Below are positions 24,310 through 35,132 of a stretch of DNA of 64,000 nucleotides, piece after piece. The notes under the pieces are model-generated. The model had not been told where the DNA came from and made no database searches. It saw only the letters and a list, made by a program, of their open reading frames with translations. The translations under genes and the position numbers were made by a program. Source of the DNA: Acanthaster planci (taxonomy: Eukaryota > Echinodermata > Asteroidea > Valvatida > Acanthasteridae); contig NW_019091470.1 in assembly GCF_001949145.1 (NCBI RefSeq), positions 610,810 to 674,809 on the forward strand, in the 5' to 3' direction. Numbering within the stretch: position 1 is the first letter of the stretch; every line of letters begins with the position of its first letter.

Positions 24310-25698
24310 GTGTGTGGATCGCGTTTACCTGTATGGCTAAGGTCGTTTGAATCAGATTCAGACACGATAGCCCACAAGCAGAAGGGCATCTGCTTTAACT
24401 CCACCCTGACCCTATCTGGAGCAGGTAAATTGGACAGGTCGTGAAAACATCAAACTAAGGCCCTTCATGAAACAACATGTCGTATATTGCTTAATCCGAC
24501 TTACCAAAGCTAACCTGAGAGGGAACATGTTAATTCGATCGGTTTACGAAAATGTCTTACGGTAACCCCCCCCCAATAATGTCTTTGGTTTTCCTGAGCA
24601 TTAAGGGGACATTCCCACAGGATCCTTTCATCAGTTGGCGGATCGGGGTGTTGGTTGACCAATGGGTACCATGCCTGGATTTCTGTAGCTAACAGGAACA
24701 GCATGTTTCTGTTTTCGAAACATCCACCCAGAGATGCATGGCAGTACTAACTTATTGTTTTTATTTCAATGTCTTTCACTTGCGAAACTTTGATTGTTTC
24801 AAGACCACATAATGTTTAGTGTGTAGACAATAACAGTGTCCGTTCACAACCACCGTAACTACACTTGTAACGTAAAGAAATGGATGGGATGTGTATGGTA
24901 ATATAAACTTTTGTATAAAATTGAATAAAAAGACTGAAGAAGATTATATTTTCAACTATACTTGTAGTTTCTCAAGTCATTTTAACGTAATGACCGGAAT
25001 CGAGTCACTAACCAAAAAAGTCGAGTCAAGTTTTTAGTTTGAGTCAATCCGAGTCACAAATATTTGAACACAAAACTGTGAAAACAAGGGAGAAAATTTT
25101 TAAGATCTACCTCTGAGTTTCTTTCTGATACTAAAACATCACATGAACGTTATAAGCCGCCACTCTAAGTCCATGGAAATATGTTTTTTTTTGCAAAGAA
25201 GTTTGCTTTTATGTTTTGGATTTAGCTTAAGTCTTATACACTTTCCCTCGAGTCAGGTCTTCTGCAGATGCGGGACTCGAGTCGAGTCATTTACTAATTG
25301 AATTAAGCGCCAAAAGTTGTGACTTGAGTCGGACTTGAGTTGAGATTATCGACTCGAGTCATTAAAATATTCACTTTAAAAAAGTTCAACAATAATTTTA
25401 AGACCAAACATTAACGTCTTGCGACTGTTCTTGCTAGGTGTACAGGAAAACATGAGCTACCAAAACTGGGCTTGGGCTTGTCGGCGGGAGATCACTCCTT
25501 CCCATTCAGGTTCCGCCTGCCTACCAACAAGCTTCTGCTCCCCTCCTTCGAGGGCGACTACGGCTGTATCCGCTACCGGGCCAAGGCGACACTCTGCGTC
25601 TACTGGACAATCTTCAACAAGGAGCGCTCCTCGTTGAGCGCTTTCGGCGTGAGCGGACCGACGGTGAACCCAACCTCTTTCCCCAATTAAAACTCGGG
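24310..25698 (+). pseudogene. Partial, disabled copy of ARRDC exons 2 and 3
   Basis: 24310-24424 aligns with ARRDC exon 2 (GVWIAFTCMAK... and NSTLTLSGA versus GVWIQFTCTAW... and NSTLCVFGA) but is 115 instead of 117 bases, and the frame breaks into TGA. 25446-25698 aligns with exon 3 (LSAGDHSFPFRFRLP..., YRAKATLC..., GPTV) but is 253 instead of 254 bases, and a one-base loss near the end brings in TAA. Splice sites at both are still consensus-like. Copies of exon 1 and exons 4-7 were not found between here and the real gene. This is a relic of a tandem duplication. Transcription cannot be judged from sequence. Confidence 0.85.
24970..25370. repeat. GAGTC-rich dispersed repeat
   Basis: CGAGTC/GACTCG words recur throughout, for example GACTCGAGTCGAGTCA near 25270 and TCGACTCGAGTCATT near 25350. 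The left end has CTCAAGTCATTTTAAC, partly inverse to the right end. It sits between the two disabled arrestin exons. Boundaries are approximate and no ORF is present. Confidence 0.5.
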
Positions 25699-25892
25699 GT
25701 AAGTTGTCCACGCGATAACTCTCTTCCAAGGTTCACTCTTTGTGTAACTTTACAGTTGTCCTTCATGTATGAAAACTGGGGTCCTTTTGTGTTAAGTCCC
25801 AGTTGTTGCTGATTTGTTTTAAATGGCGCTTTCAGCTACTCTGGCTATTTGCGCCAATAACTATACGTTTATTTATCTCATTACGGAGACTG

Positions 25893-25980
25893 GGAAGAAG
25901 GTCCAGTTTTAGAGGCAGGAGAAAACCGGAGTACCCGGAGAAAACCTGTTAAAGCGAGTATGGACTGGAAACCAAAATTT
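25893..25980 (-). repeat. Fragment of a SINE-like dispersed repeat
   Basis: CAGTTTTAGAGGCAGGAGAAAA, followed by a GGAGTACCCGGAGAAAACC word and TGGACTGGAAACC, matches the middle part of the SINE copies at 35441-35798 and 51415-51638. The tRNA-like head is missing here. Confidence 0.55.
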
Positions 25981-26589
25981 GTACTTAAAGCTTGGTTCTC
26001 AGTATTGCATGCGTTAAGTGTATAGAAAAGTACACTTTTATAACAAAAAAGCAACGTTACAAAATATATATATATAAAAATCCGGGAGTATTTCATGCAC
26101 AAATCCATGCAACATTTGAGCTTTTCTCTTCAGGATCACATGGCAGTTTTACACAGTTGAATATGGAAATTTGAATCAGTATGAACAATCAAAGAGGCGC
26201 CAAGATATGAGTTGAAAAATAACAAACTAAATATAAAACTAGAGTTAGCTGAAACACCAAAGTGCATTTTCAAGGATTGTGACAAAAAACAGCAAAACTT
26301 TCAGTGCACGAATCCTTAGTTAATATCTTACTTCTCTCGCCCGTTCAAGTTCATCGGCATACAAAGTGACGTCCCCTGTTAAACTTGGTGCTCCTGCATG
26401 TCTTTCAATTTCTTCATTACGTTTCTGGTGTGACAGTTTGACCAAACTTACGCAGATATTCTGGAGAGTACCAGAAAACTCTGTATATTCAGATCTGTTA
26501 GAGTAGAAATCTCCTTTGACACTATCCAATGAGGAATTTTGTTTGAGACAAGTGTGCTCCTGTTTTTTTTTTAAATGTGCACCGTTACA

Positions 26590-26712
26590 CTGAAAAATTG
26601 CCTGGGTTAAATTTTAACCCAAGGAAGGGTGAAAACTGCAACTACCCAAATATGCGCTGTGTTAACCCAACTTGGGTTGAGAACTGCTTTCTGTTTCAGT
26701 TTTCACCCACAA
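26590..26712. repeat. TGGGTTAA-rich inverted-repeat remnant
   Basis: CTGGGTTAAATTTTAACCCA (a near-perfect palindrome) is followed by GTTAACCCAACTTGGGTTG and by facing words GTGAAAACTG and CAGTTTTCAC. The layout suggests a short MITE-like repeat in the intergenic region. Nothing coding was seen. Confidence 0.45.
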
Positions 26713-26899
26713 AATGAGTGTATATTAACCGTTGTTGAAAAAACCTGAACTTGCACCCGAAAGTGACTCTAAAAAACCCATTGCGCTGATTCTCTAAGTT
26801 CTGTTTAAAACAGACAAAGAATCGGTAGTTTTTATTTGACTTCGTCATGTATGATATGGCACGTACTTTGGAGATAATATTATATAATTTCCTGATGAT

Positions 26900-28030
26900 A
26901 TGAATCAATATTTTGTGATGTCTTCATACCGATAATCGATATCGCTCGGTTACCTCGTGTTTATAACTACAGATATGTCCCGTCCAGCTCAGAAATGTAT
27001 TTACTCTGATTACCATTTCCGCTCTGTAATGACCGCTTTACTCGCAAATGACTCGCGCGTGATTATCATTCCACGGTTTGAGTCACACCCAAAGTACACC
27101 TTGTTATTTGCGTGTGACTTGAAATGAGTTTTGACACACTGGTGCGCGTTGTGTCATACAAATTAAAGTCCGATATACGTCTACATACCAGTGAGAAAGC
27201 GGTTGATGTCGAGAATAACACGAAATGATGTAAGTGCAACTCGGGATTGCGATAGACTGATAAGGCATTTTAAATTCGTGCTCTCTTCAGAAATTTATTG
27301 TACCAGTGTCTTCATAGCCTAAATTTTTATAGAGAGAAAAAATTCCCCTGATCCCTTGGCGAGATGCGTGACGCTAGTTCATTGGTCATTCAGGGTGAAC
27401 TGAATAATTCAAGCCCCATTGAAAACAGTGTTTGGAGCCCCTCAGGCCTCTCACACAAAAAATAATGTGTTGTTATGCCCTTCGGGTGTCACTTGTTGGA
27501 CTTTCAAATGTTAGTAGGTTAACCAGTTAAATTTTTATTACCCACCAAAACCACACTAAACCCCTGCCCAAAGTGAACGTTTCCAAGTCCGTCAGCAGCC
27601 ATTTTTAAAACGACGTTCCTCCACTTTTTCAGGCTCTTCGGACAACTTTTCAATAGTATTTGTGTCTGCTGTGCCCTCGGATGGGAGCAGCTAAATCTAG
27701 GGAGTTAATTTTGGGCCATACTTACATAATCTCACAATTTATTGGGCCACTCAAACTCCTCTTTTCAAAGAAATTGTAGGGGTACTCTTTGAGCGCCCCG
27801 TTCGGCGTAGAATTCGCCTTGAATTGGGACAGTGCTTCCCTACGTCAAGTGATCACCTGACATTCTTTAATCTTTATTTTTAGTACATTACGTCATGAAG
27901 TCATGTGAGTATTGCAACGTGACCGGAGGAGTTTGTACCAGTAAAAAATAGACAAAATGCTTATGGAAAGCTATTCCTGACGATGGAAGTTCCTACTTCC
28001 ATGCCCTGATTGTCTGTTATATTCCACCGT
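26900..28030. other. Intergenic stretch upstream of the ARRDC promoter
   Basis: I see no exon, RNA gene or clear repeat. It must hold the proximal upstream region of the ARRDC gene, but no binding site can be named with confidence. Confidence 0.5.
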
Positions 28031-28036
28031 GTTTGC

Positions 28037-28074
28037 TATAAAAGGAACCAGTATGATGCCTGGTGTCTCATTAC
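28037..28074 (+). promoter_or_regulatory. TATA box and initiator of the ARRDC gene
   Basis: TATAAAAGG at 28037-28045 is followed by TCATTAC at 28068-28074. The A at 28070 is 33 bases from the start of the TATA box, a canonical spacing. The 5' UTR to the ATG at 28265 would be about 195 bases. A focused TATA promoter fits the acute inducibility known for several alpha-arrestins, though induction here is inference. Confidence 0.7.
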
Positions 28075-28264
28075 GTCGTGCTTAATTATTTTCCTACCTT
28101 CAGACGCGACGTAGGCCTACATCAAGTACATGTAGCTTAGCTTAGTTAGCACTGATTCAGTGATTGACTTAGCGGGTGATTTCGATGCAAAGTTCCGTCA
28201 CTTCCGTAATACATAAAAAGTTTAAGACAGAAATACTGGAACAATAGGCTATATATATGACATA

Positions 28265-31200
28265 ATGAGCAAACCCAGTCTGTGCATATTTTTCGACAAG
28301 GTGGGAGCCGTGTACTCCCGTGATGACATCATTTCAGGAAAGGTGAAAGTAAAAGTTGGCAACCAGGGCTTGGAGAACATTAAAGGTAGGACAAGTTGGA
28401 TTGCCTGGACCATTACTTAAAGCCCGTAGAATGGTAGAATCGTACATCATGCATGTGAAGAGAATGTTGTATCCTGACTGCACGTCAGCGGTTGAATGCA
28501 AAGTCTATGGGAGTCAATTTCCTCTCAAACTTGGAAATTTTGCTCAGTCCCAAACTCACGTGTTTTCTTCATTTTTGCAATCATATTATATGATGAAAAA
28601 AGTGGAGGCAGGAAGCAGCATTCTAAATTCCACAAATTATACCCTGCTTTAACCTCACCTCTGCTTGTTCCCTGTAAAAGAATTCCTAATACAGACACTG
28701 CCACACTGATGTTTCCCTGCAGTTACCTGTTTGCCATTTGGAAGCAATAAAATGACATAAAAAGTCAAATTTAGCAGGGAAGACATTGAGGTATTCAACA
28801 TAAAAAAGGCTTAGAATTTTTCGGATCAGTCTCACCATGCTCACATGGTTTGTGCACATGGCTTACGTTTATGGAACAATTTCCTTTCCCTGTCTGTCCC
28901 TTGTCACTCCTGCAACTTGGTACTTAGAAACATGTAAACAGGACCCTGTGTTTACTCCTCTGTTGCAATACAAAGGGGACCATTTTATGTGTCAACTTGA
29001 TACTGAACCCCATTTTTTTGCCTAACACTCAAATTCTGGAGCGATGAGCCCCACAGTCTACAGGTGCTATTACCTTGGGTGAAACCAAGAAATTCTGAAA
29101 TGGCCCCATTGAGAACATGGGCCGTTTGAAACGAGTTCTAGACACGGACGTCACTTGACAAGCTTTGCATAAACCCTTGTGAAACTGGTCTGAAGCATTG
29201 CGAGTGCATTCCGAGTAAATATTTTCCACTACTTTCCCAGCAGAATTGATTTGTTAGGACATGTTATCACTTTCTGATAACGCAGTGGCAGGGAAAAAAA
29301 TTAGCGATGTGAATGGAACTCTCGGTGGCAATTTTTTTCACCACAATTGGGCACTTTTCAGCATTTTCTCTGCAAATGACCTCTGTATGGATATCCTCAG
29401 GTGTGTGGATTCAGTTCACCTGTACTGCCTGGGTGAAAATCAGTTCAAGCTATGACAATGAAGACCACGAGCAGAGGCATCAGTACCTCAACTCCACTCT
29501 TTGTGTTTTTGGAGCAAGTAAGTTGATGGGCTTTCCCCAAAAATTGACCGAACCCTTGAATTCATTTTATCACTACTGTAATTTCTGTTGCCTTTGAAGT
29601 GAATTGGGAACTTGTTAGAGGCTGCTGTCTCTAGTTTGTCATATTGGTCTTTGAACTAATTCTTCTTTGCTTTTGAACGTGTAATTTTTTATTGGATTCA
29701 CGTATTATAAATAAACAATGCCATTTTTAAGTTAACAGATCATTTATTGGGAGATATGCATTTGGAACCGTTGATATTTGTGCACATCTATTTCCAAGCC
29801 TTAAAAAGTGTTATAACAAACTGAACTTTCCACGTGAAATTTCTTTTGCAAAATTAGTCTTAAACTCTGTAATAAAAAGAAACAAACACACACAAAAGTT
29901 AGCCATATTTTGTTCTCTGATAGGAAAAAGTGAATCGGCAAAACCGGGCTTGACTCTGTCCGCAGGAGATCACTCCTTCCCGTTCAAGTTCCGCCTCCCT
30001 AACGACAAACCCCTCCCTGCCCCCTTCGAGGGCGTCCACGGCTATGTCCGCTACCGGGCCAAGGCGACCCTCTGCATCAATCGGGTAATCCTCAATAAGG
30101 AGCACTCCACCGAGAGAGCGTTCAGCATGCATGGACCGACAGTGGACCTCAACAGCATGCCCAGGTTAAATCTCAAGGTTTGTCCTAAAAAATTTCATTT
30201 ACTACTCAACAATCACCAATGCGCCCTAACGTGGTACAGTTGCATTTATGTTTTCTTAGTTCAACTCTTTTGCTCTCGAACTCAGATTTTTAGAAGACAG
30301 AAAGCCTATTACTTCTGTCACAAATTGGGACTGTCTAGTTCGTCATCTCTTAAGAATGATTTGTAATTTCACTTCAAAAGCAAATTTAAACTGTTCAGAA
30401 TTAAATGTTTAGGAATAGATGTTCACAATTAGTGTAGGTTTTGCGTTAATCGGCTTTGCATCAGACACTTGATTTTTATTCCAGAAGAAAATCGTCTAGA
30501 ACTCTTTATACCCAAAACAAGGAAATCAACAGGGATTCTTTATTCCTTCTAAGAAAGTCAGACTAGTTTTTCGGAAGTAGGGCACAAGGGGAAAGTCAAA
30601 TGTCAATCAGTGTCCAGCATTTACTTATAATTTTTCTCGCATAGGCTCCAGTAAGTTGCAGGACCGACGTTCGCAACCTGTTCGGACTTGGCATGACCAC
30701 CGGCACGGACGTCACCTTTTGCCTCCCCAAGAGAGGCTACATCCCCGGCGAGAATGTCATTGTGACTGGTCATGTGAACAACGCAAGCGGGAAAGAGCAG
30801 CGAAATATCGAAGTGGCCCTTATCCAGGTAAGTTGTGGTATTGCATCGAGACAAAAACTGGCCAAAAGCCAATTGACCATCTGATAATCATTGGCAATGT
30901 ACGAATGCTGTGTAAAACCCTTGTTGTACAAGATAATGGAAGTGATTTCCTGCCGACGACCGACCCCTTTACAGTGTGTAAGTTGCCATGCGTTCAAATC
31001 GAGGATAAAACACTAGGGGATTCACTGTCCTCTGAAGGAGGCCTTTTCTTGAAAATGGCCCTCGAACTCACAAGTAGGCTAGGGGGGGAGGAACCAACTG
31101 GGGCCATGGCCCCTCCAAAAAAGTGGCAAGTTTTTTATTTTTGAAAAAAAAAATGAAAGGCAGTTTTTGGAAAGATATCATTTCCCTGCCTTCCAAAAAG

Positions 31201-32827
31201 TGAAAAAGTGTCAAAATTTTACCTCGCACTCAGAAAGGCCGCAAAAGTTCAAGAAATTCCCAAATTTTGGGGCTCTTAAAAAAAGTTGGCCCTCCCCCCC
31301 CGATAAGTTGCGTCCAGATCCACCCTTGTACTCCCACGACATTGTGTGCACCCCGTCCTCTGACTGAATCTCAATGTACGGTTGTGTAGTGATTTCTGTT
31401 CTCATTTCGTTCCATTTTCTTGAACCTTTTCCATGACTGAAGGAAACGACCTACAGAGTCAAGGAGTTTCTGGTGGATGCCACAAACGTCCACAACAGGA
31501 GACTGTCGAGGTCATTCGGCAGTGTCGCGTGTCCTCAGGGCAAGGTGACGCCCTTCAGAATGAAGGCCCTGCATATCCCACCCAGCGTGCCGGCCTCGGG
31601 AATGCCTGGTTGCCAGATGATTAACGTCCAGTATTACGTCAAGGTAAGCAACACTTACAGCCTGGAAAATAGCCTGTAAAAAAATAACATAAAAAATAAC
31701 CAACCTATCAAGATGGAGCCCTCTGTCTTATGAGCACGGTGAATTTAATTTTGTCTGTTATATTTGGCTTGTGGTTTTCAAACCACTAAGCACCAGATCT
31801 AGCAACATGATCTGGCTGTACGCAGGTGCAGCTGGTAGGTAACCCGCAAAGAGCCGGGTTGTTTGGGACCATATCACAGTTGGAGTACCCCAAGAACTCG
31901 GCTGTCCCATGCATGATTATTTTAACATTTAGCAAGCAAGTGAAGACACTCCTTATCAGTACCATTGTGAATTTTTAACTTAATCGGACATGTGGCATTG
32001 CCGTTGTGGATGAGTGCCTTGGCTCATCTTCAGCTGATACCCCATGTATTTTGTACTCGAACAAAATCTGAGAAGTCTGCATGGAGGTGGCCTGTGTAGG
32101 AGTAGGTGCATATTATCAAGTTGTTCAGATCAAACTAAAAGTGGATACGAATTCAACATTTTCCCCCCCAGTGCAATACATCAGGCTGCATTGAAACACT
32201 GTTCCGGTTAACGGTTGGCACGGTACCACTCCGTGATGTGGCTGCCCCGGCAGTACCACCTGCAGTGGATGCAATACCATCGGCACCTCAGCTGGACAAA
32301 GCAAACACAGGGGCTCATCAGATTCCATGTCCTCCAGTTGTAAATGGTGAGAAGACATGAGCATTAAAGGGTCTGTGTAATGGATTTGAAATAGGCATTG
32401 TTGCCTGCGGCTATGGCTATCTTCCTTGATGGGGTTGTGTTTATGACAAAAACTGTCGCAGCCACAAAATACCTGATCCAAGAATGATGATGGACTGCAA
32501 AGGATTTTGGAAATGTGACAATATGTCACTGTGAGCTTGACAAAAGGGAGTTGTCATTTTGAAAAACACCCCTCACATTGTAAAAGCTTGATTGTTAGGC
32601 AGATATTATAGAGAAGCTGATTTGTAAGTGACAGGTATTTTAATTCACGGGGAAAATGAAAGATATCAACCAAAATGCTTGATTGAACAAATGATTTAAG
32701 TCCTGACCTGTTTTTCTATGTCCATCATGTCCTCATAGGTTTGGCCTCCCGTTTTGATGACGCCCCACCAACGTATGAGGAGGCCATTGGCAGCCGAACG
32801 ACGTTAACCAACGGTGTCAAACACTGA
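28265..32827 (+). CDS. Alpha-arrestin (arrestin domain-containing protein), 7 exons, complete
   Basis: Seven exons (28265-28385, 29401-29517, 29924-30177, 30645-30827, 31443-31643, 32172-32346, 32739-32827) join in frame to 379 residues, close to human ARRDC2-4 and TXNIP (about 390-415). Exons 1-3 encode the N-terminal arrestin fold: FFDKVGAVYSRDDIISGKVK, WIQFTCTAWV and the SAGDHSFPFKFRLP motif. Exons 4-6 encode the C-terminal arrestin fold, including KRGYIPGENVIVTGHVNNAS. The tail has one PPxY motif, PPTY at 360-363. In the family PPxY recruits NEDD4-type ubiquitin ligases, and these adaptors guide endocytosis of membrane receptors and transporters. Vertebrate members usually carry two PPxY motifs; only one is seen here. 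Which vertebrate paralogue it corresponds to is not decided, so no symbol is given. A disabled copy of exons 2-3 lies 3 kb upstream. Confidence 0.92.
31066..31325. repeat. G/C-run and poly-T-rich worn repeat in ARRDC intron 4
   Basis: It opens with a run of G and GGCCATGGCC and closes with a run of eight C followed by GCGTCCAGATCCACCC. The layout matches the intergenic repeat at about 10740-11130. No coding potential was seen. Confidence 0.4.
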
Positions 32828-33120
32828 TGACCTTTTCTAATGTTTGATAATTTCTGGTGGCAGTCACACAATCACACATTCACTAAGGATGGAGGAGGCG
32901 GTGTTAACAGACAGTGTGGGAGGCCTGAGAGCTGCCTCAAATGGATGTGAACCTCAACATGTATATGGGGGCATTTTTAGAAAAAAATTCCCGCTGTAAA
33001 GTGTTTAAATAACCAGTTTAGAAGGAGGAAGAAGGAAAAGACATTGAATTTTTTTTTTTAAATTGAAAGAGTGGGAGTTCTCTGACTTGTAAAACAGTAA
33101 TTAAAGAGCTGTGCAACATG

Positions 33121-33277
33121 TACAGTTGAACCTCGTTAATAAGAGCACTGTTAATACAATATTCTGCTTGAGACAAGGACGTTTTTAAGTCCCGATTCTT
33201 TCTTTTTTCATTGTTTTCATTTCTGTTATATCAAAGTAATTTGCCAAAGGACCTCGTGTTAACGAGTTTTGACTGTA
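33121..33277. mobile_element. Tc1/mariner (pogo-like) MITE in or after the ARRDC 3' UTR
   Basis: The left end CAGTTGAACCTCGTTAA and right end TTAACGAGTTTTGACTG are inverted repeats with few mismatches, and each is flanked by TA. A TA target and CAGT-type ends with CTCGTTAA match Tigger/pogo-type elements. It is 157 bases long with no ORF. It starts about 290 bases past the ARRDC stop codon and so may be transcribed as part of the 3' UTR. Confidence 0.7.
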
Positions 33278-33723
33278 ATCCACACTAAGTGAAATTAGAA
33301 GAACAATCAACTATTCGAAGATGTCATCAGCGGGACATCTGTGCCCTCCGTTTCTGCCCTGTTGACTGTCATTTCTTCACAAACATTTTAATTGTTACTT
33401 TCTTCAGCATTCATAAATACCTAAAATAGTTTAGCCATTCCTATTGGTCGATGGAGAACCAAGTCTTAAACGAACATTTACGAATAAGACTGGCCAAGTA
33501 CATATTTATTATTTCCCTTAGTTTTGCGAGAATGAAAGTTGCCAACCAATATTAAAAATTTAAAGCAGTATGGATGGAGGATTTTGTACAAATTAGTGTA
33601 AGCTGTACCGATATACCTTCATACTTTATCAAGAAATATTCCATTTTTAAAATTTTATTTTTAAATTATACAAACAGCTATTTCATATGTGAAAACTTAT
33701 TAACTGCAATATGTTTATTCTTT

Positions 33724-33729
33724 AATAAA
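33724..33729 (+). terminator. Candidate poly(A) signal AATAAA for ARRDC
   Basis: This AATAAA lies about 900 bases past the stop codon in A/T-rich DNA with T-rich sequence following. A second AATAAA is at 34076-34081. Which one is used cannot be decided. Confidence 0.35.
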
Positions 33730-34124
33730 TTGAATTTGAGTTTTTCTTTTAGTTTTGTGGAGCATTTTGTTTGGTCATTCTGTTTCTGGTTGGCTTTTTT
33801 TGTATCCTTTCTGTTAGATTGTTTCATGCAATTTGCAGCCACCTAACTTAAGAGGCGCTACGCATGTACAAGACCTCACTAGTGCATTGCCAAACTGGAA
33901 TTTATTTGAATCGATTTTAGCTGTCAAACTCATTTGCTTTGAAAAATCTAGAAAGAAATTCAAGAACTGTTTTAGGAAGACAAAAAGAACATGTTTGTTG
34001 TTTTGCTGACAGGGACCAAAAGAAAATGTTGGGCTTTGTTTGGTTTTTGAAATTCATTTAGTTCCAAGCTGGCACAATAAAAGTGCGGGCGCTAATTATT
34101 TCTTGGTTGCAACCAGACATCATA

Positions 34125-34363
34125 GGCCGTTTTCGAATACTCGACTTGGGCTCCGTCGCAGCTTCACATGTTTTTTACTTCCAGACTTTGAGTTTGTAAG
34201 CGCAATAGTAAGTCTGATAATGCCACAAAAGATCAAGTAAGATGCAAAAGAGCCAAATATTACAGTATTTCAATTTAAGTTAAACGCTTCAGGCCCACAA
34301 TCGGAGATTGGTTTCCTATATGAAGGCTGCGACGGAGACGAAGTTGAGTATTGGAAAACGGCC
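34125..34363. mobile_element. MITE with about 38-bp inverted repeats upstream of SCAPER
   Basis: The left arm 34125-34162 begins GGCCGTTTTCGAATACTC and ends CTCCGTCGCAGC. The right arm 34325-34363 is the reverse complement with a handful of changes. The 160-base centre has no coding signal. It lies between the ARRDC 3' end and the SCAPER start (about 475 bases upstream of the ATG), so it may overlap the SCAPER promoter region. No clear target duplication was found. Confidence 0.7.
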
Positions 34364-34838
34364 AAAGTGGGGTCGCAACTGGTCGCAAAATAGAGCGCCA
34401 CCAATATTTCGACAACTTTGCAAAACTCTTGCATCGATTTGGAAAGGTGATACATGTATTTACACACTGAACAACAAATTTAAATTTTTCTTCGTGTTTT
34501 GTGTATGTATAAGTAAAATTTAATCCTTTCGTAAAAGAACAAATATTATTCAGTTGAGTTAATCAATTAGCTGCCACTTGTATTGTAAAAATTGCGCCAG
34601 GAGCGAAATAAACTGAAAGATTAAAAAACGAAAGATCTTATTGGCTTTTGTCGAGCAATTCCTGTCAGTTCGCCAGAATAAGCCAATCAGAGAAGGCCTC
34701 GGTAAAAGCTCCATGACAATGTCATGTTTACGTCTGGCGTGCAGTGTAGTGAAAGCGTGAACAGGGCATGCCGAGTTTTGTTAATATATTATTTCATCGT
34801 TTACTGTAATTTTTTGAGGACCCTAGACAAGGAGTGGG

Positions 34839-35132
34839 ATGAGTGACAGTCGGAGAAGACGGAGCAGTAACGGGGCGAAGCAGAGGTTCGGAAATGGGGC
34901 TAGCGAAGGAGACTCTACAACTGGGAACAGGCATGACAGGATGAGTTCGAAGCCTCCATTTTCTCCTGGGCACGGCCATGCCTATGCTGGTGGTGGGCAT
35001 GGTGGGGGAAATTCGTCGAGCATGTCAAGTACATGTAGGTCCGGCATGTCCGGTGAACGTGAAAGGAGCAACTCTGGCAAGTCGGGCAGTTCTGCCCCCT
35101 CGACTCCTCGAGGGAAGTCCTTTAATTCAAAG
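34839..35132 (+). CDS. SCAPER: SCAPER exon 1: low-complexity N-terminus
   Basis: The first exon encodes 98 residues rich in S, G, R and H (MSDSRRRRSSNGAKQRFGNG onward), upstream of the part conserved with vertebrates. Human SCAPER starts at the segment encoded here by exon 2, so this is an N-terminal extension. The reading frame is open to a GTTAGA donor in phase 0, and exon 2 continues in phase 0 after a CAG acceptor. A downstream promoter just before exon 2 could give the short form. Confidence 0.7.
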
